A stretch of DNA of 64,000 nucleotides from Salmonella enterica subsp. enterica serovar Choleraesuis (GTDB lineage: Bacteria; Pseudomonadota; Gammaproteobacteria; Enterobacterales; Enterobacteriaceae), in the NCBI GenBank assembly GCA_022846635.1, contig AP025685.1, forward strand, positions 2,914,001-2,978,000, in the 5' to 3' direction. This document shows, in pieces, positions 28,653 through 39,381 of the stretch (position 1 is its first letter; each line of letters opens with the position of its first letter). The translations under genes and the position numbers were made by a program. The notes under the pieces are model-generated. The model was given only the letters and a program-made list of their open reading frames with translations, made no database searches and had not been told where the DNA came from.

Positions 28653-28999
28653 TACACACCCCACACGACGACGAATCCATAAATGACGTAAACCAGCAAA
28701 GCAACAACGATGACCAGCTGCAAAATCATGCGTACTGCGAGTGGTTTAACGTAGTCGGTCAACACCTGCCACATGCCAATCCAGGCATGGATCAAAATCG
28801 AAACCAGAGCCAGCAGGGTGAATACTTTGGTGAAAGCAGAGGCGAAAAACCCAGTCCAGGTTTCCCAGGTTAGGGTACCGCTGGTAGCGACAAAGCCAAC
28901 CATATAGATGATGTACAGGGTGATAACGATAGCGGTCGCACGGACCAGTACGAAATCGTGTATCCCGTTACGGCCAAGAGCTGAGGCGTTGCTTACCAT
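28652..28999 (-). CDS. sdhD: Succinate dehydrogenase membrane anchor SdhD
   Basis: This is the inner-membrane anchor that, with SdhC, binds heme b and ubiquinone. The protein is 115 residues, as in E. coli, with three membrane helices, the heme-ligand His in [20 protein letters not shown] and the C-terminal [12 protein letters not shown]. It overlaps the sdhC end by seven bases. Confidence 0.97.
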   Translation of the reverse strand: MVSNASALGRNGIHDFVLVRATAIVITLYIIYMVGFVATSGTLTWETWTGFFASAFTKVFTLLALVSILIHAWIGMWQVLTDYVKPLAVRMILQLVIVVALLVYVIYGFVVVWGV

Positions 29000-29382
29000 A
29001 CGAGAACTCCTGCGAGAATTGAAAGCACGACAGTAATGACAAAGGAGGCCATTGCAGAGCTTTTACCTACTGCCAGACTCTCTTCCAGGTAGCCAAAATC
29101 CATCAGCAGATGGCGAATACCAACAACAACGTGGTACGCCAGGGCAGTCAGGATGCCCCACATGATGAATTTAACAATGAAGCTATCCATGATGGATGAT
29201 GCCACCAGAAAACCTTCTTCCGAGGAGAGCGACAGCCCCAGTAACCAAAGCAAAATGCCTACTGCCACAAAGGTAATGACACCAGACACGCGATGGAGAA
29301 TGGACGCGATAGCCGTTATAGGGAACCGGATCGTACCGAGATCCAGGTTAACAGGTCTTTGTTTTTTCACGGTTTTGCCCAC
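28993..29382 (-). CDS. sdhC: Succinate dehydrogenase cytochrome b556 subunit SdhC
   Basis: This is the first gene of sdhCDAB-sucABCD, encoding a heme b-binding anchor of 129 residues, equal to E. coli. Motifs include [30 protein letters not shown] (quinone site) and [22 protein letters not shown] (heme His). The start is GTG at 29382. An ATG two bases upstream is in another frame. Confidence 0.96.
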   Translation of the reverse strand: MGKTVKKQRPVNLDLGTIRFPITAIASILHRVSGVITFVAVGILLWLLGLSLSSEEGFLVASSIMDSFIVKFIMWGILTALAYHVVVGIRHLLMDFGYLEESLAVGKSSAMASFVITVVLSILAGVLVW

Positions 29383-30022
29383 ATGCTGTTCTTATTGTTT
29401 CCTTCCTCCGGATCTGCAGGCGGGTCAGACAGCGTTAGTTTCTATAACTCTGCGTCATGAAAAAACAGCTGCGTCCAGTTGCTCGAAATGACGGGTTACT
29501 ACGCTGGGTGGCTCCTGGTGCAGGGTGTTCCGGAGACCTGGCGGCAGTATAGGCCGTTCACAATATCATTACAATTAACCCACAAATAGTTTGGCCATTT
29601 TTGCTTGAAACAGTGACAAGCATCACGATAACAACATTTTATTAAATTTTAATCATATGATTTGACAAAACTTAAACATTATTGTTACAACTCTCGGCAT
29701 AAAGTCCTTATAGTTATTAAAAGTTATAGGGCAAATCTTTCACCTGAAAATAAGTTATGTAACATAGCAGGGCTTGACCCTGACCACTTGTACCGGTAAT
29801 AGTGGTATAAGAATTCCCCAATGCAGATTGTTAACTTATTGATTTTCAATGTTTTCACTAAGAAAACGTGTTGCCTACACGTCGCCTTACGCTCTGTACC
29901 CTGGTTTTCTCCTCTGCAGCAGAGCAGCGCGCCATACTACAATTCGGCAACATTTGTTATTTATGGTGATTGTGAATCGAAGGTTGCGTCTGTCAGGTAA
30001 TAAGGCGCTAAGGAGACCTTAA
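29383..30022. other. Divergent control region between sdhC and gltA
   Basis: This 640-base non-coding region carries the promoters of both TCA operons. A candidate gltA promoter on the plus strand is TTGACA (29662-29667), 17 bases, TTACAA (29685-29690). In E. coli the region binds ArcA, CRP and FNR, but I could not place those sites with confidence here. Bases 29760-29990 show no gene. Confidence 0.55.
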
Positions 30023-31306
30023 ATGGCAAATAAGAAAGTGACTCTATCCGGTAAGGATGGGTCTGTTGAACTCGATGTACTCGAAGGCACGCTGGGTCAG
30101 GATGTTATCGATGTCCGCACTTTAGGCTCAAATGGCGTCTTCACTTTCGATCCTGGTTTTACCTCTACGGCTTCCTGCGAATCTAAAATTACTTTTATTG
30201 ATGGTGATGAGGGTATCCTGCTGCATCGCGGCTTCCCTATCGACCAGCTGGCAACCAACTCCACCTATCTGGAAGTTGCCTACATCCTGCTGTATGGCGA
30301 GAAGCCAACTCAGGAACAGTACGACGAATTCAAAACGACCGTTACCCGTCACACCATGATTCACGAGCAGATTACCCGTCTGTTCCACGGCTTCCGTCGC
30401 GATTCCCATCCGATGGCGGTTATGTGCGGTGTAACCGGCGCACTGGCAGCGTTCTATCATGATTCTCTGGACGTGAATAACCCGCGTCACCGCGAAATCA
30501 CCGCTTTCCGTCTGCTGTCAAAAATGCCGACAGTTGCCGCCATGTGCTACAAATATTCTCAGGGCCAGCCATTCGTTTATCCGCAAAACAACCTCTCTTA
30601 TGCCGGTAACTTCCTGCATATGATGTTTGCGACCCCATGCGAAGAGTACAAGGTTAACCCTGTGCTGGAACGCGCTATGGACAGGATCCTTATCCTGCAT
30701 GCTGACCACGAACAAAATGCGTCCACCTCAACCGTGCGTACCGCTGGCTCTTCTGGCGCTAACCCGTTTGCCTGTATCGCCGCAGGGCTGGCATCTCTGT
30801 GGGGGCCGGCTCACGGCGGCGCCAACGAAGCCTGCCTGAAGATGCTGGAAGAAATTAACTCTGTGGAGCACATTCCTGAGTTCCTGCGTCGTGCTAAGGA
30901 TAAAAACGACTCTTTCCGCCTGATGGGCTTTGGCCACCGCGTATACAAAAATTACGATCCGCGCGCTACCGTAATGCGTGAAACTTGCCATGAAGTGTTG
31001 AACGAGCTGGGTATGAAAGATGACCTGCTGGAAGTGGCAATGGAACTGGAACACATCGCGCTGAACGATCCGTACTTCATTGAGCGCAAACTCTACCCGA
31101 ACGTGGACTTCTACTCAGGTATCATCCTGAAAGCGATGGGTATTCCAACTTCCATGTTTACCGTTATCTTCGCTATGGCTCGCACCGTAGGCTGGATTGC
31201 ACACTGGAATGAAATGCATGACGACGGTATTAAAATTGCCCGTCCGCGCCAGCTGTATACCGGCTATACCGAGCGCGCTTTTGAAAGCGATCTCGAGCAT
31301 AAATAA
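30023..31306 (+). CDS. gltA: Citrate synthase, hexameric NADH-sensitive type
   Basis: GltA condenses oxaloacetate and acetyl-CoA to citrate. The protein is 427 residues, as in E. coli. The N-terminal NADH-binding domain starts [32 protein letters not shown]. The catalytic blocks are [26 protein letters not shown] and [20 protein letters not shown] stands before the ATG. It is divergent from sdhC and is followed by a bidirectional terminator. Confidence 0.98.
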   Translation: MANKKVTLSGKDGSVELDVLEGTLGQDVIDVRTLGSNGVFTFDPGFTSTASCESKITFIDGDEGILLHRGFPIDQLATNSTYLEVAYILLYGEKPTQEQYDEFKTTVTRHTMIHEQITRLFHGFRRDSHPMAVMCGVTGALAAFYHDSLDVNNPRHREITAFRLLSKMPTVAAMCYKYSQGQPFVYPQNNLSYAGNFLHMMFATPCEEYKVNPVLERAMDRILILHADHEQNASTSTVRTAGSSGANPFACIAAGLASLWGPAHGGANEACLKMLEEINSVEHIPEFLRRAKDKNDSFRLMGFGHRVYKNYDPRATVMRETCHEVLNELGMKDDLLEVAMELEHIALNDPYFIERKLYPNVDFYSGIILKAMGIPTSMFTVIFAMARTVGWIAHWNEMHDDGIKIARPRQLYTGYTERAFESDLEHK

Positions 31307-31353
31307 TTATCAATAGGTAAAACCGACCGCTAAAGCCGGCGGTTTAAACCTAC

Positions 31354-31381
31354 AAAAAACGCGCCCTGAGGCGCGTTTTTT
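31354..31381. terminator. Bidirectional terminator between gltA and nei
   Basis: AAAAACGCGCC and GGCGCGTTTTT form a stem around CTGA with A and T runs on opposite sides, between convergent gltA and nei. Confidence 0.9.
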
Positions 31382-31397
31382 ATTAGTGCAAATCTGG

Positions 31398-32198
31398 CTA
31401 TGGACTTAATTTCTGGCACTCCGGGCACCAATAAAATGGCCGCGAGTTGGACATACCGCGCGCTATCAGATGCCCACAGCGCGGACATGCCTGCCCTTCC
31501 CGATGAAATACCTGAAAACTAAACAACGCTCCATGATGCCGGTTTTCATCCACCTGACCGCGGGTCTCATAGGACAAGCGGGCGATAGTGAGACAGGCGC
31601 TGGCCAGACTATCCAGCTCGGCCTCAGATAGTTCGCAAGCACGCTGAGTTGGCCGCAGCCGGGCCTCCCACAGAATTTCCGCCCGCAGATAATTCCCTAA
31701 ACCAGCTAAAAAACTCTGATCCAATAGCAAACTACCCAGCGCCCGACCGCGAAAACGAGGGCTAAGCAACCGCGCCCTCACCTCTTCAACGCTAAGCTGA
31801 TAATTTAAAACATCCGGGCCTATGCGCTGTAAAAACGGCTGAGTAGCCAGCTGTCCGGCATCCAGCAGTTCAATATCCGAAGCGCTGTAAAGCAGTATCG
31901 CGTTGTCAGCACACTCTAGCCGCACCCGCAGGCTCCGTTTTGTATCAGGCGCGGAACCCGGTGCGGCAACCCGCCATACGCCATATAACTGGTTGTGACT
32001 ATAAAGCGTCAAGCCACCGGAGAAGTGGCTCAACAGCGCCTTTCCACGAGTTTCAATCCGCACAATCCGCTGCCCGACTAGCTCTCCAGCGCGTCGTTCC
32101 AATTCGGCAAACGCAAACCAGACTTTGGTTAACGGCTTGCCGCAAATAGCCGCCTCCAGGCTGTCTGCTGCCCGTCGTATTTCTGGGCCTTCTGGCAT
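31398..32198 (-). CDS. nei: Endonuclease VIII (Nei) DNA glycosylase/AP lyase
   Basis: Nei excises oxidised pyrimidines and cleaves the resulting abasic site. The protein is 266 residues (E. coli 263). The N-terminal [12 protein letters not shown] supplies the catalytic Pro2/Glu3; the helix-two-turn-helix region [12 protein letters not shown] and the C-terminal zinc finger (CPRCGHL...FYWCPECQ) bind DNA. It lies 16 bases after pxpC, so it may share that transcript. The pxpA gene that sits between them in E. coli is missing. Confidence 0.96.
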   Translation of the reverse strand: MPEGPEIRRAADSLEAAICGKPLTKVWFAFAELERRAGELVGQRIVRIETRGKALLSHFSGGLTLYSHNQLYGVWRVAAPGSAPDTKRSLRVRLECADNAILLYSASDIELLDAGQLATQPFLQRIGPDVLNYQLSVEEVRARLLSPRFRGRALGSLLLDQSFLAGLGNYLRAEILWEARLRPTQRACELSEAELDSLASACLTIARLSYETRGQVDENRHHGALFSFQVFHREGQACPRCGHLIARGMSNSRPFYWCPECQKLSP

Positions 32199-32214
32199 AA
32201 ATACTCCCTGAATC

Positions 32215-33153
32215 TTACCGCGCCGACTGATGTTCCAGTTGCCAGGCTAACTGAGAAAAATAGAGCTGATGTTCGTTATCGGCGGCTAACGCTTCGTCAA
32301 CGCTACATTGTACAAAATGTATCGGTTCACCTAAGCGCATCTGTGCCAAATGGTAGCGATCGGCCTCAATAATGGTGGCAATTCGCGGATATCCACCGGT
32401 AGTTTGCGCATCATTCATTAGCACAATCGGCAGGCCGTTATGGGGAACCTGAATCACGCCTGGCATCAGCCCGTGAGAATAAAGCTCTCTGGTCTCCTGC
32501 CGCTCAAGAGGCTGGCCATGCAGACGATAACCCATGCGATCGCTCTCGGTGCTCAAATGCCACGGCTGACGCCAAAAGTTCTCGCGGGAGGCCGCGCTAA
32601 ACTGGTGATATTCCGGGCCGGGAATCGCGCGTATTCGGTTACCCCACAGCAACTGACGTACCCCCTGAGGCTGGGTAAATTCCTTCCGCTCAACCCCAAC
32701 TTTCAGACGATCGCCATCGGCCAGCTTACGCCCGGCATAACCACCGAATCCGCCAACGAAGTGAGTACTTTTTGAACCCATGACCTCAGGAACATCAATT
32801 CCGCCAGCCACCGCCAGGTAACTACGCATTCCGCGCTGTGGAACCCCCAGGGTCAGGCGCTGTCCGGCGCGAGCCAGTAAACGCCAGCCAGTCCAAACCG
32901 GAGAACCATCCAGCTCAGCATGGCTTCCGGCACCGGTGAGCGCAAACCAGGTGTCGGATTCAAACTCGAGAGTGAACTGCCCCAGCACTATCTCCAGCGC
33001 CGCTTCGCCCTGGGTGTTTCCTACTAACAAATTGCCAATCCGTAGCGCTGGAAGATCTAAAGCGCCTCCCCGGCTGACGCCAATATGCCGAAAACCAATG
33101 CGCCCTGCGTCCTGTACGCTGCTTTGCAGCCCGGCGCGAATAATCTTTAACAT
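32215..33153 (-). CDS. pxpC: 5-oxoprolinase subunit PxpC (YbgK, KipA family)
   Basis: PxpC is one of three subunits of the ATP-dependent 5-oxoprolinase that opens pyroglutamate to glutamate. The protein is 312 residues from the ATG at 33153 ([27 protein letters not shown]), against 310 in E. coli. Blocks include [37 protein letters not shown] and the [26 protein letters not shown] biotin-carboxylase-like signature. The longer frame to 33237 runs into pxpB and is rejected. It overlaps pxpB by seven bases. No pxpA follows. Confidence 0.94.
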   Translation of the reverse strand: MLKIIRAGLQSSVQDAGRIGFRHIGVSRGGALDLPALRIGNLLVGNTQGEAALEIVLGQFTLEFESDTWFALTGAGSHAELDGSPVWTGWRLLARAGQRLTLGVPQRGMRSYLAVAGGIDVPEVMGSKSTHFVGGFGGYAGRKLADGDRLKVGVERKEFTQPQGVRQLLWGNRIRAIPGPEYHQFSAASRENFWRQPWHLSTESDRMGYRLHGQPLERQETRELYSHGLMPGVIQVPHNGLPIVLMNDAQTTGGYPRIATIIEADRYHLAQMRLGEPIHFVQCSVDEALAADNEHQLYFSQLAWQLEHQSAR

Positions 33154-33803
33154 ACTCCCTCCCGCTGCGGGACAAAACGCACACAATCTCCGGGTGCAAG
33201 TAGTGCGGGAGACGGGCGAGATGGGTCGAATAAGCACAGCGCCGTGCGGCCAATAAGCTGCCAGCCGCCAGGGGTTTCCAGCGGATAAATTCCGGTCTGC
33301 CCGCCGCCAATCCCAACCGTTCCCGCCGTTACCCGCAGTCTCGGGTCAGTGCGCCGTGGGACCTGTAGCGCTTCAGGTAATCCTCCCAGATAAGGGAATC
33401 CGGGCTGAAAACCCAGGAAATAGACCGTGTAATTCACCGAGGCATGTAACTCAACCACCTGTTTCTCTGTCATATCGGTCAGGCGGGCGACCTCCTGAAG
33501 ATCCGGCCCCCCTTCCCCGCCATAGACAACAGGGATCTCAATACGGTGGCACTCGGCATCCACCGTTTCGCTCTCCTCCCACCAGCGCTGCAAACGATCT
33601 AATGCTTCATAAGCCATTGCCTGAGGATCGGCCAGGATAACCGTAATATTATTCATACCCGGTATCGCTTCCACCACTTCTGGTACCTTTGCCAGCCTGC
33701 GGGCCAGTCCCCAGATCCTTTGCTGACTGGCAAGCGTCAACGGCGGCTCCACCTCTAAAACCGCCGCCCGCTCACCTAACAAATAACAGCGCACACGTTG
33801 CAA
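33147..33803 (-). CDS. pxpB: 5-oxoprolinase subunit PxpB (YbgJ, KipI family)
   Basis: This is the cyclophilin-like subunit of 5-oxoprolinase, 218 residues as in E. coli. Family strings are [46 protein letters not shown] and [27 protein letters not shown]. Coupled to pxpC by a seven-base overlap and 14 bases downstream of ybgI. Confidence 0.95.
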   Translation of the reverse strand: MQRVRCYLLGERAAVLEVEPPLTLASQQRIWGLARRLAKVPEVVEAIPGMNNITVILADPQAMAYEALDRLQRWWEESETVDAECHRIEIPVVYGGEGGPDLQEVARLTDMTEKQVVELHASVNYTVYFLGFQPGFPYLGGLPEALQVPRRTDPRLRVTAGTVGIGGGQTGIYPLETPGGWQLIGRTALCLFDPSRPSPALLAPGDCVRFVPQREGVC

Positions 33804-33817
33804 AATGCCCCCCTTAA

Positions 33818-34561
33818 TCAGGCAGGATTGGGAATATCAATAAAAGTAACGTCTAAATCAGTTTCGCTATTCAGCCAGTCGCTCAATGCGCGAATACCGC
33901 CGCGCTCGGTCGCATGATGACCTGCCGCATAAAAATGCAGCCCCTGCTCACGAGCAGAATGAATTGTTTGTTCAGAAACTTCGCCGGTAATGAAAGCATC
34001 TACGCCAAAACGGGCGGCATCATCGATAAAGCTCTGACCGCCACCGGTACACCAGGCAACTTTTTTAACCTTCTCAGGCCCGGTATCGCCACACCATAGC
34101 GGATCGCGCCCCAGGCGCGCTCCAATCCATGAAGCCAGCTCAAGTCCAGGAACAGGCATATTAAGTTCTCCCCATAGCACCAGCGGAGCAATTTCACCTT
34201 TGGTTTCGATACCTAACAGCGCGCCGAGCTGCGCGTTATTGCCCAGTTGTGGATGCGCATCCAGCGGTAAATGCCAGCCAAAAAGGTTTATATCGTTCGC
34301 CAGCAGCGTTTTCAGGCGACGGCGTTTCATACCCTTAATAACCGGGGATTCATTTTTCCAGAAGTAGCCGTGATGCACGATGACCGCATCAGCATTAAGC
34401 CGCACGGCCTCATCCAGCAGCGCCTGGCTGGCGGTGACACCGGTAACGACCTTTTTAATCGACTCTTTACCCTCAACCTGCAGGCCGTTTGGCCCATAGT
34501 CTTTAAAGCTTTCAGCGTTGAGCTTCAAATTAATCAGGGTTTCCAGCTCGTAATTTTTCAT
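33818..34561 (-). CDS. ybgI: NIF3-family metal-binding protein YbgI
   Basis: This 247-residue protein is of the NIF3/DUF34 family, a dinuclear-metal hexameric ring protein. Metal ligands are expected in VIVHHGYFW, the LPLDAHPQ segment and [10 protein letters not shown] near the C-terminus. Biochemical function is unresolved; it has been called a GTP cyclohydrolase type 2 homologue and implicated in metal or carbon-compound repair. It overlaps the phr stop by four bases (ATGA) and precedes pxpB, as in E. coli. Confidence 0.93.
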   Translation of the reverse strand: MKNYELETLINLKLNAESFKDYGPNGLQVEGKESIKKVVTGVTASQALLDEAVRLNADAVIVHHGYFWKNESPVIKGMKRRRLKTLLANDINLFGWHLPLDAHPQLGNNAQLGALLGIETKGEIAPLVLWGELNMPVPGLELASWIGARLGRDPLWCGDTGPEKVKKVAWCTGGGQSFIDDAARFGVDAFITGEVSEQTIHSAREQGLHFYAAGHHATERGGIRALSDWLNSETDLDVTFIDIPNPA

Positions 34562-35985
34562 TTGCGACTCCTTTTTTTAGCTTTCTCCCAGGCATCCAGA
34601 GTGGCCCGCCGGGCCTGCTGATGATCAACACAAGGTTGGGGATATCCAATATTTTGGTCAGTTTTCTCGGCCCACTTCCAGGGCTCGTGAATGGCATTAT
34701 CCGGAATATCAGTAAGCTCCGGCAACCACCGCCGGATAAACGCCCCTTTAGGATCAAACTTTTTACCCTGTGCGGTCGGGTTAAAAATTCGAAAGTAAGG
34801 TGCCGCATCGGTTCCGGTTGATGCAGCCCATTGCCAGCCGCCGTTATTAGAGGCCAGGTCGCCATCCACCAGCTGGCGCATAAAATAACGCTCCCCTTGT
34901 CGCCAGTCGATAAGCAAATCTTTAGTCAGAAAGCTGGCGCAAATCATCCTCAGCCGATTATGCATCCAGCCAGTTTCATTGAGCTGGCGCATAGCTGCAT
35001 CGACTATTGGAAAACCCGTTTTCCCCTGCTGCCATAGCGAAAACGCCTCACTATCCGTACGCCAGGCTACGTCCTGCGTCCACGCCTGAAACGGCTGATA
35101 GCGACATAGTTTTGGCCATGCCACCATCAGGTGACAATAAAAATCACGCCATAATAACTCGTTTAGCCATGTCCAGCCGGTTTCTCCAGCCAGCGCATCC
35201 GGATGCTCTGCCAGCAATCGTTGTAAACATTGCCGTGGGGATAACACGCCAATGGCCAGCCATGCCGAAAGCAGGCTGGTGCCATCTTCAGCCGGGATAT
35301 CACGCAATTTGGGGTAATCTGCCGCCTGCTGGCGGCAGAAGTGACGTAACCGGGCCAGAGCCTGCGCTTCCCCAACAGGAAAACGATGCTCATCAACAGG
35401 CTCCATCGGATAATCAAAAGGCTTAACTGATTCGCTCGATGTGGATTCAGCGCGGGGGGCCGGTGCAGGTATACATTCAGGTACTCCCTCAGTCAGCCTG
35501 CGTACACAGGCTTTACTATAGGGAGTGAAGACCCGATACATGCCGCCGTCCTGAGTCGTAATGCTTCCTGGTGGCAAAATCACGCTCGCATCAAACCCCT
35601 GACAAACGACGCCCTGCTGCGTCAACAACCGCTCGACCCCGGCATCTCTTTTACGCTCATTAACCGGATACTGATAGTTGTAAAACAATGCGGCGACTTT
35701 GTTTTTCCGGCAAAAATCACCAAGGAAATGGATGCTGGCATCAAAATCCGTAACTTCACTTACCTGCAATTCAATTCCTTTTTGGGCCAGGCTGCATCGT
35801 AAATCCTCGACATGCCGCCATAGATACCATGCCTGACGCGGCGACATATCATGCTGATGCCACTGGCCGGGGGTTGCGACAAACAGTCCGATAACCCGGG
35901 CATTTTTATCGCGACATGCGGCGGCCAGCGCCGGATTATCGTGGATACGCAAATCGTGGCGAAACCATACCAGATGGGTAGTCAT
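34558..35985 (-). CDS. phr: Deoxyribodipyrimidine photolyase
   Basis: Phr repairs cyclobutane pyrimidine dimers using blue light, with FAD and an MTHF antenna. The protein is 475 residues (E. coli 472). The N-terminal Rossmann domain starts THLVWFRHDLRIHDNPALAAAC. The FAD domain contains ELLWRDFYCHLMVAWPKLC, GKTGFPIVDAAMRQLNETGWMHNRLRMICASFLTKDLLIDWRQGERYFMRQLVDGDLASNNGGWQW and YFRIFNPTAQGKKFDP. It lies 12 bases after ybgA and is coupled to ybgI. Confidence 0.97.
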   Translation of the reverse strand: MTTHLVWFRHDLRIHDNPALAAACRDKNARVIGLFVATPGQWHQHDMSPRQAWYLWRHVEDLRCSLAQKGIELQVSEVTDFDASIHFLGDFCRKNKVAALFYNYQYPVNERKRDAGVERLLTQQGVVCQGFDASVILPPGSITTQDGGMYRVFTPYSKACVRRLTEGVPECIPAPAPRAESTSSESVKPFDYPMEPVDEHRFPVGEAQALARLRHFCRQQAADYPKLRDIPAEDGTSLLSAWLAIGVLSPRQCLQRLLAEHPDALAGETGWTWLNELLWRDFYCHLMVAWPKLCRYQPFQAWTQDVAWRTDSEAFSLWQQGKTGFPIVDAAMRQLNETGWMHNRLRMICASFLTKDLLIDWRQGERYFMRQLVDGDLASNNGGWQWAASTGTDAAPYFRIFNPTAQGKKFDPKGAFIRRWLPELTDIPDNAIHEPWKWAEKTDQNIGYPQPCVDHQQARRATLDAWEKAKKRSRK

Positions 35986-35997
35986 AGAAATTCCCGA

Positions 35998-36954
35998 TTA
36001 AGAGCCATAACGCAGCGCCAGCCCGGCGGGCCAGGGATCAAAATAACGCTGCTGCTGTAAATACTCGCTCGGATACTCAGCCAGATAGTGTTTTAGCAGA
36101 GTAATCGGAGCAAGCAGCGGCTGAACGCCACGACGGTAGGCGTCAATCAGGTCGGCAAGTTCCTGGCGCTGCCTGGAACTAAGCTGATTGCGGAAATATC
36201 CCTGAATATGCATTAAGACATTAGTGTGATTGCGGCGGGTAGCCTTACAAGAAAGCAGGTCCATTAAACGCTGACGATACTCCATAAAAAAAGCGTTCAA
36301 GTCATCGCAACTATTTAACGAAGCGACAAAACGCCCCAACTCCCGATAGCGCGGCTGGGAATGCGCCAGCAGCAAAAGTTTATAGCGGCTGTGAAATGCC
36401 ACCAGCGAATGACGGCTCAGTCCCTGTTCCACCAATTGATTTAACTCATGCAGTGCAAAAATACGGGCGACAAAATTTTCCCTAATAACCGGATCGGCCA
36501 TACGACCATCCTCTTCCACCGGCAACCATGGCATCTGGCGCATTAATTCACTGCAAAATAACCCACGACCTGACTTCCGATTATTTTTACCATCTGGCTC
36601 ATAAACCCGAACCCGTTCCATACCGCAGCTCGGCGATTTCGCACACACGATATAGCCACACAGATGTCCAAGCCCGGCGATTTTTCGAGAAGAAAACTCC
36701 CGCATTGACTCCGTTAAATCACCAGGGCTGCCGTTGCTATACCGCAGAGCGGGCTCCCCCTGAGGCTGTTTGACCAGACGTAACGCCGGGCGCGGCACCG
36801 GCAGACCAATTGCCATCTCAGGGCAGACAGGCTCGAACCGCACCCATGGCGTCAGGGCTTCTAGCGCAAAAGTGAAACGTTTATGCCCGCCATCAAAACG
36901 TACCGGCTCCCCCAATAAACAGCTGCTAATTCCTACCGGTATTTTGTCACTCAT
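35998..36954 (-). CDS. ybgA: YbgA family protein: DUF523 (TudS-like) plus DUF1722 domains
   Basis: This is a 318-residue two-domain protein. Residues about 5-150 are a DUF523 domain, the family of the iron-sulfur thiouracil desulfurase TudS, with Cys12 (ISSCLLG), Cys44 (PVCPEM), Cys104 and Cys110 (CAKSPSCG). Residues about 190-310 are DUF1722 (HSRYKLLLLAHSQPRYRELGR, KATRRNHTNVLMHIQGYFR, LLAPITLLKHYLAEYP). E. coli YbgA is only about 169 residues and has just the second domain. It sits directly upstream of phr. The function of the fusion is unproven; thio-compound or iron-sulfur chemistry near a photorepair gene is an inference. Confidence 0.88.
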   Translation of the reverse strand: MSDKIPVGISSCLLGEPVRFDGGHKRFTFALEALTPWVRFEPVCPEMAIGLPVPRPALRLVKQPQGEPALRYSNGSPGDLTESMREFSSRKIAGLGHLCGYIVCAKSPSCGMERVRVYEPDGKNNRKSGRGLFCSELMRQMPWLPVEEDGRMADPVIRENFVARIFALHELNQLVEQGLSRHSLVAFHSRYKLLLLAHSQPRYRELGRFVASLNSCDDLNAFFMEYRQRLMDLLSCKATRRNHTNVLMHIQGYFRNQLSSRQRQELADLIDAYRRGVQPLLAPITLLKHYLAEYPSEYLQQQRYFDPWPAGLALRYGS

Positions 36955-37022
36955 ATCTGGCTCCTGCGGTTATACCGCTAAGTGTAGCCAGTGACCCACG
37001 GCTTTCTGGGGAGAATAAGACG

Positions 37023-37056
37023 AAAAAAAACCGCCGGCATAATGCAACGGCGGTTT
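37023..37056 (-). terminator. Rho-independent terminator of ybfA
   Basis: On the minus strand AAACCGCCG and CGGCGGTTT flank an 11-base loop and run into a TTTTT tract, about 20 bases after the ybfA stop. Confidence 0.85.
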
Positions 37057-37074
37057 CTCTTCGCGAAGCCCGGC

Positions 37075-37281
37075 TTAATAAAAGTCGTGCGCGGCCTGTT
37101 CAGCCTGATCCATCCATACCGGTTTATCGCTGGTTTTCGACCATACACGATGCAGATAGCTATAAAAACGTGCACGATCTTTCCAGAAAAGCATCACCGG
37201 CAGGGCCAAAACACCGGCCACAACGGCGAACGTGCGACGTAACAAAACCTGATATGCTGGATAGTCTTTATACAAGGACAT
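37075..37281 (-). CDS. ybfA: YbfA, small membrane-associated protein of unknown function
   Basis: This is a 68-residue protein, the same length as E. coli YbfA. It has one hydrophobic helix ([14 protein letters not shown]) and a strongly conserved C-terminus [28 protein letters not shown]. The start at 37281 is preceded by GGGGGGAGTG; a frame to 37311 exists but lacks family support. The function is unknown. It is divergent from kdpFABC. Confidence 0.9.
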   Translation of the reverse strand: MSLYKDYPAYQVLLRRTFAVVAGVLALPVMLFWKDRARFYSYLHRVWSKTSDKPVWMDQAEQAAHDFY

Positions 37282-37491
37282 CACTCCCCCCTTTTTTGTG
37301 ACCGGCAACACAGGCCGGAAAATTAGAACTTGTCATCTGAGAGAGATGATATCCGGATTGATGAAATTTTACTACTCATCCGACCACTTAATCGCAAAAA
37401 AAGTTCACTTTATCGCCTTTTGAGCGGTAATAAAGTTACAAAATGGTTAAATTAAAACTAACCATTAGTTAATTCATGGCTTATTACGCGA

Positions 37492-37545
37492 TTTTTATAT
37501 TTTCTTTACGCCCCACCCTGCGAATTTTGCAATAACTTTGCGCCT
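37492..37545 (+). promoter_or_regulatory. kdpFABC promoter with probable KdpE site
   Basis: The T-rich TTTATATTTTCTTTACGCCCCACCC (about 37495-37519) resembles the KdpE operator region of E. coli, which has TTTTTACACCCCGCCC. It is followed by GCGAATTTTGCAATAACTTTGCG. It lies 50-100 bases before kdpF. The match is by eye. Confidence 0.5.
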
Positions 37546-37592
37546 CAAAACCTACGCTCAACCTAATCCCAACGAGTTGCCTGGAGGCTATC

Positions 37593-37682
37593 GTGAGTGC
37601 AGGTATTTTGGCCGGTATCGTATTGGTACTGCTTATATTGGGCTATCTCATCTACGCCCTGATCAATGCGGAGGCGTTCTGA
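37593..37682 (+). CDS. kdpF: K+-transporting ATPase small subunit KdpF
   Basis: This is a 29-residue single-helix peptide, [19 protein letters not shown] followed by [10 protein letters not shown], close to E. coli KdpF and of equal length. It stabilises the KdpABC complex in the inner membrane. It starts with GTG after TGGAGG, and its TGA overlaps the kdpA ATG by one base. Confidence 0.95.
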   Translation: MSAGILAGIVLVLLILGYLIYALINAEAF

Positions 37683-39367
37683 TGCTAGCCACCGCGGTAC
37701 TATTAATCGCTAGTTTTTTGCTGGTGCTATTTATTCTGGCTCGCCCACTGGGGAGGTATATCGCCCGGCTGCTTGACGATCGTCCCCTGCCCGCTATCGG
37801 GGAATTTGAGAATGCCGTATTACGGTGCTCCGGTGTCAATAGCGGTGAGATGAACTGGATAAGCTACCTGCTGGCTATTCTGCTATTTAACGCCCTGGGG
37901 GGCGTAGCGCTGTTTCTGGTACTGTCCGCTCAAGGTTTCTTACCGCTCAATCCGCATCATCTACCGGGGTTGAGCTGGGATCTGGCGCTAAATACGGCGA
38001 TTAGCTTTGTTACCAATACCAACTGGCAGGCTTATGCCGGAGAAAGCACCCTGTCTAACTTCAGCCAGGCCGTGGGATTAACCGTGCAAAACTTCCTGTC
38101 GGCCGCCACTGGCATTGCCGTAGCCTTCGCTTTTATCCGTGCTCTGAGCCGTCAGGCATCAGACACGCTTGGCAATGCCTGGCGCGATCTATTGCGCATT
38201 ACTCTGTGGCTGTTGCTACCGCTTTCTATCATCCTCGCCCTGTTTTTTATCTGGCAGGGTGTGCCACAAACCTGGTTACCCGGCGTTAATCTCGCCCAGG
38301 AAGCCGGCCATAGCCAATGGCTCCCTTTGGGACCAGTGGCCAGTCAGGAAGCCATAAAACTCATCGGGACTAACGGCGGCGGCTTTTTCAATGCTAACTC
38401 GGCCCACCCGTTTGAAAACCCAACGGCACTGAGCAACCTGGTGCAGATGCTGGCAATACTGGTTATTCCCGCCGCGCTTGGCTTTACCTTCGGAGATGTT
38501 TGCCGCGACAGACGTCAGGGCCATGCATTGCTATGGGCGATGTCCATTATTTTCGTGGTGTGCGCGGGTCTGGTTATGTGGGCCGAGGTTCAGGGCAATC
38601 CGCATCTGGCAGCGCTGGGAGCTGATGGAACCCTCAATATGGAAGGTAAAGAGGTACGCTTTGGAATACTGGCCAGCAGTCTGTATGCCGTTGTCACCAC
38701 CGCAGCATCCTGCGGGGCAGTCAACGCGATGCACGACTCTTTTACCGCTCTTGGCGGAATGATCCCGATGTGGCTTATCCAGATAGGTGAGGTTATTTTC
38801 GGTGGCGTCGGCTCCGGTCTATACGGCATGTTGTTATTTGTTCTACTCGCTGTATTTATCGCCGGGCTAATGATTGGCCGCAGCCCGGAATATCTGGGCA
38901 AAAAAATTGAGGTGCGGGAAATGAAATTCACCGCACTGGCAATCCTAATCACGCCACTGCTGGTGCTATTTGGTAGTGCCCTGGCCCTTCTGACTGATGC
39001 CGGTCGCGCCGCTATCTTCAACCCCGGCCCACACGGTTTTAGTGAGGTGTTATATGCCCTCTCCTCTGCGGCAAATAACAACGGCAGCGCCTTCGCAGGA
39101 CTGAGTGCCAATACCCCCTTCTGGAATCTGCTGCTGTCATTTTGTATGGCAGTGGGCCGCTTCGCCGTGATTGCTCCGGTACTGGCCATTGCCGGTTCTC
39201 TGGTAGTCAAACGTGCACAGCCTGCATCCAGCGGAACGCTGGTTACCTGCGGCCCGCTATTTATCGGACTGCTGATTGGCACCGTATTGCTGGTCGGCGC
39301 ATTGACCTTTATTCCGGCCCTGGCCCTTGGCCCGGTGGCTGAACATCTTGCAGTGATAACCCGGTAA
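37682..39367 (+). CDS. kdpA: K+-transporting ATPase, potassium-binding subunit KdpA
   Basis: KdpA is the channel-like subunit that selects K+. The protein is 561 residues (E. coli 557), with about ten membrane helices and four selectivity-filter segments: [50 protein letters not shown] and [14 protein letters not shown]. The start at 37682 overlaps the kdpF stop; the open frame back to 37538 overlaps kdpF and is not used. Confidence 0.97.
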   Translation: MLATAVLLIASFLLVLFILARPLGRYIARLLDDRPLPAIGEFENAVLRCSGVNSGEMNWISYLLAILLFNALGGVALFLVLSAQGFLPLNPHHLPGLSWDLALNTAISFVTNTNWQAYAGESTLSNFSQAVGLTVQNFLSAATGIAVAFAFIRALSRQASDTLGNAWRDLLRITLWLLLPLSIILALFFIWQGVPQTWLPGVNLAQEAGHSQWLPLGPVASQEAIKLIGTNGGGFFNANSAHPFENPTALSNLVQMLAILVIPAALGFTFGDVCRDRRQGHALLWAMSIIFVVCAGLVMWAEVQGNPHLAALGADGTLNMEGKEVRFGILASSLYAVVTTAASCGAVNAMHDSFTALGGMIPMWLIQIGEVIFGGVGSGLYGMLLFVLLAVFIAGLMIGRSPEYLGKKIEVREMKFTALAILITPLLVLFGSALALLTDAGRAAIFNPGPHGFSEVLYALSSAANNNGSAFAGLSANTPFWNLLLSFCMAVGRFAVIAPVLAIAGSLVVKRAQPASSGTLVTCGPLFIGLLIGTVLLVGALTFIPALALGPVAEHLAVITR

Positions 39368-39381
39368 GGCGGTACCTGACG

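Noticed and set aside
27591..28682. 363-codon open frame on the plus strand
   Set aside because: It lies antisense to sdhA, has no family similarity I recognise, and is a product of GC-rich codon use in the real gene.
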